Assembly: GCA_934193515.1 (NCBI GenBank)
Contig: CAKPVJ010000012.1
Span: 1-56,464 of the forward strand
Reading direction: 5' to 3'
Source: an uncultured Megasphaera sp.
GTDB lineage: Bacteria; Bacillota; Negativicutes; Veillonellales; Megasphaeraceae
DNA: 56,464 nucleotides
In this document: piece after piece, positions 42,963 to 51,700 of the stretch
How positions within the stretch are numbered: position 1 is the first letter of the stretch
Layout: every line of letters starts with the position of its first letter
Notes under the pieces: model-generated
The model's database searches: none
What the model was told of the DNA's origin: nothing
What the model saw: the letters and a program-made list of their open reading frames with translations, nothing else
Program-made: the position numbers and the translations under genes

Positions 42963-43874
42963 ATGTTTGAAAGAAAAGATTTAATTGCCCATGATATTCA
43001 ATCAGTTACCAATGCGCAGAAAGCACAAATTTTGATGAATGCCCTGCCGTACATCAAACGATACAGCGGCAAAATTGTCGTCGTCAAATACGGCGGTAAT
43101 GCCATGGTCAACGAAGAATTGAAACGCACGGTCATGGGAGATATTGTGCTGTTAAATCTCATTGGCGTCAAAGTCGTTCTCGTTCATGGCGGCGGCCCGC
43201 ACATCAAAGAAATTTTGAACCGCGTAGGCTTGGAATCCAAATTCCTCAATGGGCTGCGAGTCACGGATGCGGAAACGATGAAAATCGTACAGATGGTATT
43301 GGCCGGGCAGGTCAACAAAGACTTAGTCAATCTCATTGGTTCCATGGGCGGCAATGCCATTGGCTTGTGCGGTTTGGATGACCAAATGATTAAAGTTACC
43401 AAACAGAGCGAAGAATTGGGATTTGTCGGCAAGATTACGTCTGTCGATGTAGAAATCATCAAAGACAATTTGGACAAAGGCTATATTCCCGTTATTTCCA
43501 CCATCGGGACTGATACAAAAGGGCAGGCCTATAATATTAACGCCGATACAGCGGCTGCGGAAATTGCCGGCGCGTTAAACGCTGAATGCATGCTGTCCAT
43601 GACCAACATAGATGGCGTACTCAAAGATAAGGATGACCCGACGTCGCTGATTACGGATATTACTGTCGAACAGGCTGAAAATTTGGAAAAAGAAGGCATT
43701 ATTGCTGGCGGCATGATTCCGAAGGTGCAGTGCTGTACTGACGCGATTCAAGGCGGCGTCAAACGTGTCTTTATTATCAACGGCACGGTGCCGCATGCAA
43801 TTTTAATTGAGTTGTTGACAGAAGAAGGGCTGGGTACGATGTTTGTCGGCAGCCATTCCGATGTAACACGATAA
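42963..43874 (+). CDS. argB: Acetylglutamate kinase
   Basis: A 303-residue kinase of the amino-acid kinase family, second step of ornithine synthesis. Seen: GKIVVVKYGGNAMVNEELK, VVLVHGGGPHIKEILNRVG, NINADTAAAEIAGALNAE and GGMIPKVQCCTDAIQGGV. Residues before the kinase fold (DIQSVTNAQKAQILMNALPY) are like the N-terminal helix of arginine-sensitive enzymes, so feedback inhibition is plausible. ATG 42963 has GGGAGG nine bases upstream. Confidence 0.95.
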   Translation: MFERKDLIAHDIQSVTNAQKAQILMNALPYIKRYSGKIVVVKYGGNAMVNEELKRTVMGDIVLLNLIGVKVVLVHGGGPHIKEILNRVGLESKFLNGLRVTDAETMKIVQMVLAGQVNKDLVNLIGSMGGNAIGLCGLDDQMIKVTKQSEELGFVGKITSVDVEIIKDNLDKGYIPVISTIGTDTKGQAYNINADTAAAEIAGALNAECMLSMTNIDGVLKDKDDPTSLITDITVEQAENLEKEGIIAGGMIPKVQCCTDAIQGGVKRVFIINGTVPHAILIELLTEEGLGTMFVGSHSDVTR

Positions 43875-43928
43875 AAAAGAGCTTCATATAGTATCAATGT
43901 ACTCGTTACTGCATAAGGGGGATTTTAC

Positions 43929-45101
43929 ATGGCTGAAGATTTTAAAACAATGGATAAAGAATATATTGTTAACGTATATAACCGCCTCAATGCCGTATTG
44001 GATCACGGCAAAGGCTCTGTGATATACGATGTAAACGGCAAAGAATATATTGATTTGAGTGCCGGCATTGCCGTTAATATTTTTGGTGTATGCGATGATG
44101 TTTGGAAAGAAGCCGTTATCAATCAGATTAATAAATTGAGCCACATGTCCAACGTATTCTATACAGAACCGCAGGTACTGCTGGCTAAAAAACTCTGTGA
44201 AAAAACAGGTATGAAAAAGGTGTTTTTCTCCAACTCCGGCGCCGAATCCAACGAATGCGCTATTAAAGCGGCCCGCAAATATTCGCATGATAAATACGGC
44301 GACAATCGCTATACGATTATTACTCTGAAAAACAGCTTCCACGGCCGGACGATGGCAACGCTTACTGCCTGCGGCCAGGACGAACTGCATCAGGATTTCG
44401 GCCCGTTCCTGGAAGGCTTTGTCTATGCGGAACCGGATAACTTTGCATCTGTTAAAGAATTAGCTGAAAAGAACAATGTTTGCGCGATTATGATGGAAAT
44501 GATTCAGGGCGAAGGCGGCGTACATCCTCTCGATAAAGAATTTGTACAAAAAGTCACCGAATATGCCCATGCCCATGACATTTTGATTATCGTAGACGAA
44601 GTACAAGCCGGCAACGGCCGTACCGGTGCGTTGTATGCGTATATGAACTACGGTATCCATCCGGATATTGTGACGACAGCCAAAGCCATTGGCGGCGGTT
44701 TACCCCTCGGAGCTACGATGTTTGCTGATTCTTGTCAGCATGCGTTGACCGATCACAGCCATGGCTCTACGTTTGGCGGCAACCCGATTTGCGCAGCCGG
44801 AGCTTTGACAATTATTGACCGTATTGATGACCAGCTCTTGGCTGATGTCAAAGAAAAAGGCGCATATATCAAAAAAGAATTAGAAAGCTGTAAAAATGTA
44901 GAAAGCGTTTCCGGCATGGGCCTCATGATTGGCGTTACCTTGAAAAAAGATTTGGCTACTGTCGTCAACGGCTGTGTAGATAAAGGCGTGCTTGTTTTGA
45001 CGGCGAACGGCTTATTACGGTTATTACCGCCGCTCAACATTCCTTGGGATGTCCTCAAAAAAGGCATTGCCATTGTTAAAGACGTCATTGATGCCGAATA
45101 A
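43929..45101 (+). CDS. argD: Acetylornithine aminotransferase
   Basis: A 390-residue class III PLP aminotransferase. It has VFFSNSGAESNECAIKAARK, FHGRTMATLTACGQ, DEVQAGNGRTG and the PLP lysine in TTAKAIGGGLPLGATM. Fourth step of ornithine synthesis; it may also serve lysine synthesis. Last gene of the operon; argF, argG and argH are not in the window. Confidence 0.94.
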   Translation: MAEDFKTMDKEYIVNVYNRLNAVLDHGKGSVIYDVNGKEYIDLSAGIAVNIFGVCDDVWKEAVINQINKLSHMSNVFYTEPQVLLAKKLCEKTGMKKVFFSNSGAESNECAIKAARKYSHDKYGDNRYTIITLKNSFHGRTMATLTACGQDELHQDFGPFLEGFVYAEPDNFASVKELAEKNNVCAIMMEMIQGEGGVHPLDKEFVQKVTEYAHAHDILIIVDEVQAGNGRTGALYAYMNYGIHPDIVTTAKAIGGGLPLGATMFADSCQHALTDHSHGSTFGGNPICAAGALTIIDRIDDQLLADVKEKGAYIKKELESCKNVESVSGMGLMIGVTLKKDLATVVNGCVDKGVLVLTANGLLRLLPPLNIPWDVLKKGIAIVKDVIDAE

Positions 45102-45130
45102 TATAAACAACATAGGTCTGTGAAACACAA

Positions 45131-45160
45131 AAAAGGACTGTCGTAGGGGCAGTCCTTTTT
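45131..45160. terminator. Bidirectional terminator between argD and the TPR lipoprotein
   Basis: AAAAGGACTG/CAGTCCTTTT stem with A and T runs on both sides, between convergent genes. Confidence 0.88.
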
Positions 45161-45176
45161 CATTTTGTATACAGTT

Positions 45177-45830
45177 TTATTGTATAAGTGCTTGAAAATC
45201 AGCATTATTGCGAATTTTATCAAAATGGGATTGCGTGCGCGCCGCTTCTTTGACAGGCTGCGGGTCTAGGGCAATGGCTTTTTTCAGATACGAAACGGCT
45301 TCTTTGGCTTGTCCTTTATCACCGTAAATCGTCGCAATGCCGTAATAGCTCCACGTATTGTCCGGTTCGGCATCAATGACTTTTTGGAAATACTGAATGG
45401 CGATTTCATACTGACCGTTGATTTTGCAGGCCAATGCCAAATCGTAGAACGTCGGCACGTAATCAGGATACAGGGATAAGGCTTTTTGAATATAGGCAAT
45501 GCCCGAAGAAACATCGTTTTTGTTTCCCGTCGCATTGCCGCGCATGGCCATGGCAATGCCTTTGCCGGAATAGGCCTTATAGTTGTTATGGTCGGCATCG
45601 ATGGCTTTATCATAGAGGGCAATGGCTTTGTCGTATTCAAATTGTTGGTACGCTTTCAGCCCTTGTGTACTGAGTGATTCTGAATCAGGCTGAATGGTCG
45701 GCGGCGCGGCGTTAGTTGTTGCCTGCTTTGGTTCCGACGCAGATGGTTCTGTCGTCGTGTTTGGCGTACAGCCTGCTAACATGCCCGCCAGCAGCATCAA
45801 GGTGAAACAGGCCGTCATATATTTTTTCAT
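45177..45830 (-). CDS. TPR-repeat lipoprotein
   Basis: A 217-residue lipoprotein with lipobox MLAGC (Cys21), then a low-complexity T/P/E/A linker (to about residue 50), then three to four TPR units (for example YDKAIALYDKAIDADHNNYK and YEIAIQYFQKVIDAEPDNTW). A protein-protein contact role at a membrane surface is likely; the partner is unknown. ATG 45830 has AAAGGAG; a TTG one codon earlier is in frame. Confidence 0.85.
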   Translation of the reverse strand: MKKYMTACFTLMLLAGMLAGCTPNTTTEPSASEPKQATTNAAPPTIQPDSESLSTQGLKAYQQFEYDKAIALYDKAIDADHNNYKAYSGKGIAMAMRGNATGNKNDVSSGIAYIQKALSLYPDYVPTFYDLALACKINGQYEIAIQYFQKVIDAEPDNTWSYYGIATIYGDKGQAKEAVSYLKKAIALDPQPVKEAARTQSHFDKIRNNADFQALIQ

Positions 45831-45910
45831 CAAAATGGCTCCTTTCTTTTCCCTAATTATACCAAATCTGATATAATCACAATAGAAAAAGTTGGCAGAT
45901 AGGAGTACAT

Positions 45911-46300
45911 ATGATTAAAAAATGGGATCTTGTCTTACTCATTGCCTTATTGCTGCTGTCGTTGGTGCCGGAAGGCGTGTTTATCCTCAGCGGCAGTGAC
46001 CGGATGCTGGAAGGAACCAAAGCAGTGGTGCAGGTAAACGGCAGTGTGTATAAAGAAATACCGTTGTCTGAACATCATGGAACAGACACGTTTACGATTC
46101 AAACAGCCGATGGCTATAATACCGTCGTTGTCAAAGATCAGAAAATAGGCATCATAGAAGCAGACTGCCCGGATAAAATCTGCATCAGCGAAGGATTTAT
46201 TTCCAAGCCGGGCGCGACAGCCGTTTGCCTGCCGCATAAAGTATTGATTGAAGTTCATTCGACAACAGCAGAAGAACCGGATATTATTCCGGCTCATTAG
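45911..46300 (+). CDS. NusG domain II-containing membrane-anchored protein
   Basis: A 129-residue protein with one N-terminal helix (residues 7-27) and an extracytoplasmic NusG-II fold. The family mark is DCPDKICISEGFISKPG then VCLPHKVLIEV. Such proteins often sit beside Gx transporters and ApbE/Rnf genes in Firmicutes; the Gx gene follows here after seven bases. The function is not known. Confidence 0.82.
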   Translation: MIKKWDLVLLIALLLLSLVPEGVFILSGSDRMLEGTKAVVQVNGSVYKEIPLSEHHGTDTFTIQTADGYNTVVVKDQKIGIIEADCPDKICISEGFISKPGATAVCLPHKVLIEVHSTTAEEPDIIPAH

Positions 46301-46307
46301 AGGTGTG

Positions 46308-46832
46308 ATGATGAATAAAACCTTTCGAATTGTCATAATAAGTCTATTTGTGGCGCAGTCACTCGTCCTGTATGTCATAGAAGGCATGCTGCCCGTGCCG
46401 TTCATTGCGCCGGGAGCCAAACTGGGCTTGGCCAACCTGATTACAGTCATCGCCCTGTATGCCCTGCCGCGCCGAAAAGACGTGTGCCTGATTCTGCTGC
46501 TGCGGATTATCTTGGCGACAGCCTTTGGCGGCGGCATCAATGCCTTTTTATATAGCGTTGCTGGTGCTGTTTTTAGCCTAGGTTCGATGATACTGTTAAA
46601 AAATACAGGAAAATTCAGCTTACTGGGCGTCAGTGCAGCCGGCGGCATTTTTCACAATCTGGGACAAGTACTCGTGGCAGCGGCTGTCGTTGAAAACATC
46701 AAAATACTGCTGTATCTGCCCATATTGTCTATTGCCGGCACAGGCACAGGCATTCTTATCGGAATAACGGCTTGGATTACCCTGCGTCATCTGCAAAAAC
46801 TGCCTATTTATCAACGCATGCAGCGTATATAA
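46308..46832 (+). CDS. Gx transporter family membrane protein (heptaprenyl diphosphate synthase component I-like)
   Basis: A 174-residue protein with five to six membrane helices and the family pattern PGAKLGLANLITVIALYALP, LLLRIILATAFGGGINAFLY and GGIFHNLGQVLVAAAV. It is like the S components of ECF-type uptake systems; the substrate is unknown. The start is ATG 46308 or 46311 after AGAGGTG. Forms a pair with the NusG-II gene. Confidence 0.82.
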   Translation: MMNKTFRIVIISLFVAQSLVLYVIEGMLPVPFIAPGAKLGLANLITVIALYALPRRKDVCLILLLRIILATAFGGGINAFLYSVAGAVFSLGSMILLKNTGKFSLLGVSAAGGIFHNLGQVLVAAAVVENIKILLYLPILSIAGTGTGILIGITAWITLRHLQKLPIYQRMQRI

Positions 46833-46842
46833 ATTGCATAGA

Positions 46843-46877
46843 AAAAAAGACTATCGCGTGAAGCGACAGTCTTTTTT
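46843..46877 (+). terminator. Terminator after the Gx transporter gene
   Basis: AAAGACTATCGC/GCGACAGTCTTT stem with a GTGAA loop and a T7 run. Confidence 0.85.
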
Positions 46878-47019
46878 TGTGGTCAAAATGCAGGGAAGCG
46901 TCCCTGCACAACCTCTTATTCATTCTTTTTCGTGCCGCCCAAAAAAGAAAATCATGTCTCAAGAGAGCGTCTCCCTGTGCTCCTCTTTTTCTAGTAAACG
47001 TACTGTTTCCATATGCTAT

Positions 47020-47057
47020 GTACTTTTTCTTTCTGTACGACCAGAAAGAAAAAGTAC
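47020..47057. repeat. Perfect 16-bp hairpin
   Basis: GTACTTTTTCTTTCTG pairs perfectly with CAGAAAGAAAAAGTAC around a six-base loop. Confidence 0.85.
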
Positions 47058-47134
47058 CAAAAATAAGCAGTGAGCCGAAATTTTCAATTTCGTGCGAATC
47101 GCTTATGCAGAGCTAAAGAAGTCGCCGCCAAAAA

Positions 47135-47252
47135 CGGACGTAGCCTTACTGCGTTTACCGATGACGGCGCGGCAAATTCGCTTCGCTCAAACGCCGCTTT
47201 TCTCCGTCATCGGTAAACTTCGTATCCGGTCTTCGACCGGTCGGCACGTCCG
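47135..47252. repeat. Branched hairpin structure
   Basis: Outer pair CGGACGT/ACGTCCG (47135-47141 with 47246-47252) encloses a perfect 14-bp stem TTTACCGATGACGG/CCGTCATCGGTAAA (47154-47167 with 47204-47217) and a small hairpin CCGGTC/GACCGG (47226-47240). The central loop contains TTCGCTTCGCTCAAAC, whose complement recurs in the next hairpin. Confidence 0.75.
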
Positions 47253-47467
47253 CAATAGGCGGTGTTGGCAGCTATGCAAAATAGATTTCGTCTGGTTGCT
47301 GGGAAAATAACATATGTTAAGAAAAAATGATAGCAAATATAGACGTAGTTTACGTATTCGCATAAATACATATGCGTTATACATTAAGCTGTAAGGATTT
47401 TTCAGCATATCTTTATCCGCAATTGTTTGTATCTGTTTTCAAGCCGCCCCATTACGGGAATGACTGG

Positions 47468-47574
47468 TTGTGCGGCTTACGCCGCACAATGAGAATGGGT
47501 GGCATTGCGTTAAAAATGGGCGTTTTGTTTGAGCGAAGCGAGTTTCGCCCATTTAGCAATGACGGACATTCTCA
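47468..47574. repeat. Two adjacent hairpins, one long and three-tiered
   Basis: TTGTGCGGC/GCCGCACAA (47468-47489) is followed by a long stem made of GAGAATG/CATTCTC, CATTGC/GCAATG and AAATGGGCG/CGCCCATTT (47491-47574). Its loop holds GTTTGAGCGAAGCGAG, the complement of the loop in the structure at 47135. Confidence 0.75.
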
Positions 47575-47621
47575 AAGAAATGGGAGTTTTGGGCGGCCGC
47601 CTTTTTCTTGATTCGTTCTTT

Positions 47622-47870
47622 TTCGTCGGAACGAAAAAGAATGAATAGAAGAGGGACGAGGGAAACGTCCCTAGATTTTGACCGCGCAAAAAGAAAAAAG
47701 TACAGAGGAGAGTGCAGAGACCCTTCTTTGCCTATTCGTCGGAACGAAAAAGAATGAATAGAAGAGGGACGAGGGAAACGTCTCTAGATTTTGACCGCGC
47801 AAAAAGAAAAACGTATAGAGGAGAGTGCAGAGACCCTTCTTTGCCCATTCGTCGGCACGAAAAAGAATAA
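47622..47870. repeat. 113-bp tandem repeat, two full units and a partial third
   Basis: Units start at 47622, 47735 and 47848, each with TTCGTCGGAACGAAAAAGAA (the third reads GGCACG), exactly 113 bases apart. Only a few bases differ between units 1 and 2. No coding sense is seen. Confidence 0.85.
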
Positions 47871-47877
47871 ACATAAA

Positions 47878-47939
47878 ACGATATACGTACGTATGCAATT
47901 TACGAAATACGATATACGTACGTATACAATTTACGAAAT
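47878..47939. promoter_or_regulatory. Two 31-bp direct repeats with a self-complementary core
   Basis: Two copies of a 31-bp unit (47878-47908, 47909-47939) differ at one base. Each holds the perfect palindrome ATACGTACGTAT (47883-47894 and 47914-47925), so the centres are about three helical turns apart. A related TATACGTATA lies at 48281-48290. They may be protein binding sites for the operon that follows. Confidence 0.5.
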
Positions 47940-48044
47940 GCGATATAACCACCCTTTTAAAATAAAATTCAGATTAGTATACTAAATATATCAATGTCAA
48001 TATTACTATTACTATCACTATATACGTAAAAGGAGGTGAAATAC

Positions 48045-48335
48045 ATGTATCCTGTCCAATTTGCGCAATCTGATGGAATTATTATAAGATATAATAAAAA
48101 CGCAACGATACGGCAACAATATACGGAGAATGGGCATTCTCATAGGTATCAATATAATAAGGATATACAGGTAAAAAAGCAGACTCAGGGTATCGTGCGG
48201 TTTGTTTTAGATAGATGCCAAAAAGGACAGTATAGGTATGTACTGTCCTTTTTGGTATGCTTGGATTTTGCTGTGTCCTATATACGTATAGGTATTCGTA
48301 GTATTGCCGGCGACAGGAACATAGTGATCTTATGA
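48045..48335 (+). CDS. Short ORF coupled to the zinc-ribbon gene (uncertain)
   Basis: A 96-residue frame with a good AAAGGAGG site, ending in ATGA overlap with the next gene's start, which argues for real translation. I recognise no family. A perfect 15-bp hairpin (48218-48255) lies inside the frame, so it might instead be a leader region with an attenuator, and the peptide a by-product. Confidence 0.4.
   Translation: MYPVQFAQSDGIIIRYNKNATIRQQYTENGHSHRYQYNKDIQVKKQTQGIVRFVLDRCQKGQYRYVLSFLVCLDFAVSYIRIGIRSIAGDRNIVIL
48218..48255 (+). terminator. Perfect hairpin inside the short ORF, possible attenuator
   Basis: CCAAAAAGGACAGTA pairs perfectly with TACTGTCCTTTTTGG around TAGGTATG. It looks like a terminator with the U-run inside the stem. 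Its position before the zinc-ribbon and adhesin genes suggests a role in read-through control. Confidence 0.5.
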
Positions 48336-48748
48336 AATGTGCTGTTTGCGGCAAAGAATTTACTCCTACCCGTCGTACGCAGCGATATTGCAGCTATACC
48401 TGTAGAAGGTATGCAAATCATCATGGTATCAATGATAATCGGGTAGAAGGACCGGCCTATGCGCCGACCATACGGGAATTTACGTGCCTGCAATGCGGCA
48501 AGCGAGTGCGCGTTACGGAGGCGAGAGATTGTCGCACTAAATTTTGCTCCCAGCATTGTGAAAAACTGTATTGGAAACACCCGGAACACGTAAGCTCCGT
48601 ACTGGTACACCGTGAATTTACGTGCCGGGAATGCGGCAAAGTTGTCGTCGTTGATACCCCCAAAGACCGGCGCCGTTCTTTTTGCAGCGATGAATGTAGA
48701 AAACGCTGGTTTAATCAGCGGCGAAGTGTTTCGTACAAACCAAGATAA
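48332..48748 (+). CDS. Small protein with three zinc-ribbon-like Cys motifs
   Basis: A 138-residue basic protein with three repeats of the form CxxCGK...FC/YCxxxC: C3, C6, C20, C24; then C52, C55, C72, C76; then C98, C101, C118, C122. The linkers are rich in Arg and Lys. Each unit has the look of a small treble-clef or ribbon that binds one zinc. I do not know the family. Its stop is 40 bases before the adhesin gene, with no terminator between them, so a regulatory role for adhesin expression is possible (inference). Confidence 0.65.
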   Translation: MKCAVCGKEFTPTRRTQRYCSYTCRRYANHHGINDNRVEGPAYAPTIREFTCLQCGKRVRVTEARDCRTKFCSQHCEKLYWKHPEHVSSVLVHREFTCRECGKVVVVDTPKDRRRSFCSDECRKRWFNQRRSVSYKPR

Positions 48749-48788
48749 TCTCTTGAGCAAGTATGCATAAAAAGGAGGAACTATCTAT

Positions 48789-51700
48789 ATGAATAAAGTA
48801 TTCAAAGTAATTTGGAGTGATGCACGCAGCGCATACGTTGTTGTGTCCGAAATCGCGAAAAATCATGGCAGTAAAAGCTGCTCTACGAAAAAGCTGTTGA
48901 CAATGCTGATTGCAACAGGTGTTATGACCTGTGCAAGCATGGCTCCGGCGATGGCTGTTAATCCGGCATCGGATGACAAAAATGTAACCATTGGTAAGGG
49001 TGCAGTTTCTTCTCCTTATGTAGGACAGACAGGTAACGTTGCTATTGGTGAAAATGCCAAGGCTTGGAATGGCAAGGGCCTTCAAGAAGCTCTGATGGAT
49101 TTTGGTCAGGGCGGAGCAAAAGTCAAGTCTTTTTTTGGTGTACCTTATGAGTTTGAAATAGTTGATGGCACTAAGTTTCCCGGTTCTATAGCTATCGGTA
49201 AAAACACCGTAGCCCGTTCCGGTTCCACTATGATTGGTGACCATGGCTATACCGGAAAAATTGGCGATACAACCATTACACCTGATGGTAATGGTATTAT
49301 GAAATACAATAATGATGTTTATTCAACCACTATTGGTGCCAACAGTTTTAACAGCGGTGCTTTGGCAAGTGTGACAGGCGTATTTTCTATTGCTTCCAGT
49401 AAATATGATGGAGATAATTACAAATTTCATGCAGTTCAAAACACCGGTGCGACCATCTATGGTTCTATGAACAGCATCGAGTCTGCAACAAGTGACGCAA
49501 AGTACAGTGGTATTGCAAGCAGTGTGCTTGGCTTTGCTAACAAAACTCAAAATGCGAATGCTGCTTTAATCTGGGGTACCGGCAACGAAGTTACCAACTC
49601 TGTTGAAAGCATTGATATTGATTATAATGGCTGGAATAAGCTTTCTGTTGCTGAAGCACAGCAAAAAGCAATTGAAGCTATGCAGTCCAGCCAATATGCA
49701 GGTGGTTCTGTAATGGCAATCGGCGGCGGCAACAAGGCTGATTACGCTAAATACTCCCAACTGACCGGTGTACAGAATAAAGTAACCGGTACTAAAAAGG
49801 CTGCAAAGTATGACTTTGTTAACGGTTATCAAAACACTGTTACCAATGCATCTGATGTTACTGTAATCGGTATTAAAAATGAAGTTACTGCAGACGGCAA
49901 CAAGGTTATCGGTGATAACCACAAGGTAAGCGGTAAGGATAACGTTATTTTCGGCTCTGCTGATGAAGTAACCGAAACAACTGTTAATAACGCTGTCATT
50001 CTTGGTCATAATGCCAATGCAACAGTCGATGGCGGCGTAGCGCTCGGCACTGATTCAGTGGCAAGGCGCGTGGCAAGTAAGGATGGTGCAACCGCTGCTT
50101 TTGCTCCGACCGATATGGACGCAGCAAATAAATATACTTGGCTGGCTACCAGAAGTGCTGTTTCTGTAGGGGATACTGCCAATGATATTACCCGTCAGAT
50201 TACCGATGTAGCCGCAGGCAGTGAAGATACGGACGCTGTTAACGTTGCACAACTGAAGAAGGTAAACGAAGAAGCACTCAAACACAGTACTGTTACCAAG
50301 GGTGATAATATTACTGTAACCGAAGACACCAATAAAGACGGTGGCAAGGAATATAATGTTGCTCTGAAGAACAATATTTATCTTGCAGGAGATAATGACT
50401 ACACTTATGTAAACATCAGCGGCAGCAATGGCTCTGTTTGGGCAAGCAGCAGTGTAGCAGCAGGCAATGTTATTATGGATGGCACTACTGCAACGGTAAG
50501 CGGACTTGGCAATACAACTACTGCTTATAATGGCTTTGCTAACGGCGAAGGTAAGGCTGCAACCGAAGAACAATTGAAGGAAATTAGTAAAGTAGCGGAG
50601 AACGCAAACCAAGGTTGGAATTTGTCCACTAACGGTGGCGAAGCATCTAAAGTAGCTCCTGGTGAAACTGTTGACTTCAGTGGTGACAAGAACATTACCA
50701 TCAGCAATGATGGTACCAATGTTAAGGTTGAGCTGAACGAAAAAATTGATGTAAACTCCGTTCAAACCAACGCTTTGAACTCCAAATACAACCTGTCTGT
50801 AGGTACTATGGCTGAAAACGGTATTATGCCGTTCTTTGTAAACAGCACCGGCGATTTCTATGCAGCACACAATAAATTCCACGTAGATAAAGACGGTAAA
50901 GTAACCGCAACTGCAGGCGAAATCGGCAACGTAGTTCTGCAAAATGGCGTATACTACGGTCATTCCACATTGCAGGACGGCAGCCTGTTACTCACCGATG
51001 ATAACGGTAACCACAGCTACATTGATGCTAAGAGCGCTAAGCTGGGCAAAGTAACTGTTGCTGAAGACGGCAAGATTACCGGCGTAGCAGCAGGTGCAGT
51101 AACCGCTGATTCTACTGACGCTGTAAACGGCAGCCAGCTGCATGCAGTAGCAACCGAAGCAGGCAAACACAGCAAGGTTGTAAATGGCAACAACACTAAT
51201 GTTGAAGAAACTACTGTTGATGGCCAAAAGGTTTATAAAGTTAACCTGAACAAGAATATCATGGTGGGTGATGTTACCGGTAAGTATGTAAGCATCAGCG
51301 GTACCAATGGTACTATCGAAGCTACCGGCGCTATTGCAACCAAAGATCGTGTATACGCTGATAAGGGCGGCAAGCTGGCAGATATTGACGTAACCGGTAA
51401 CAAGATTTCCAACGGCGCTTCCTCCATCGTTCTGGACGGCAGCAATGTTAAGGTTAACGATAAGGTAACCATTGATCAGAACGGCAACATTGCCGGTGTA
51501 AACTCCCTCCAAACCAACGCTCTGAACTCCAAATACAACCTGTCCGTAGGTACTATGGCTGAAAACGGAATCATGCCGTTCTTTGTAAACAGCACCGGCG
51601 ATTTCTACGCAGCACACAATAAATTCCACGTAGATAAAGACGGCAAAGTAACCGCAACTGCAGGCGAAATCGGCAACGTAGTTCTGCAGAATGGCGTATA

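Larger units (their letters stand above)
46878..48030. repeat. Non-coding repeat and hairpin island
   Basis: More than 1.1 kb without a believable gene; the short frames have no ribosome sites and follow the repeats. The left border (46880-46935) carries GGTCAAAAT-AGGGA-CCTCTT-ATTCATTCTTTTTCGT, which is an inverted, diverged copy of the 113-bp repeat unit at the right border. Between them lie three strong hairpin structures, listed separately. It looks like an accumulation of structured, possibly mobile, small elements in front of the adhesin locus. Confidence 0.7.

Noticed and set aside
46880..47870. Insertion sequence with transposase
   Set aside because: Inverted border copies are visible, but no transposase frame or clear target-site duplication could be seen.
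46834..47985. Several short open frames in the repeat island
   Set aside because: They run through hairpins and tandem repeats, lack ribosome sites and change between repeat copies.
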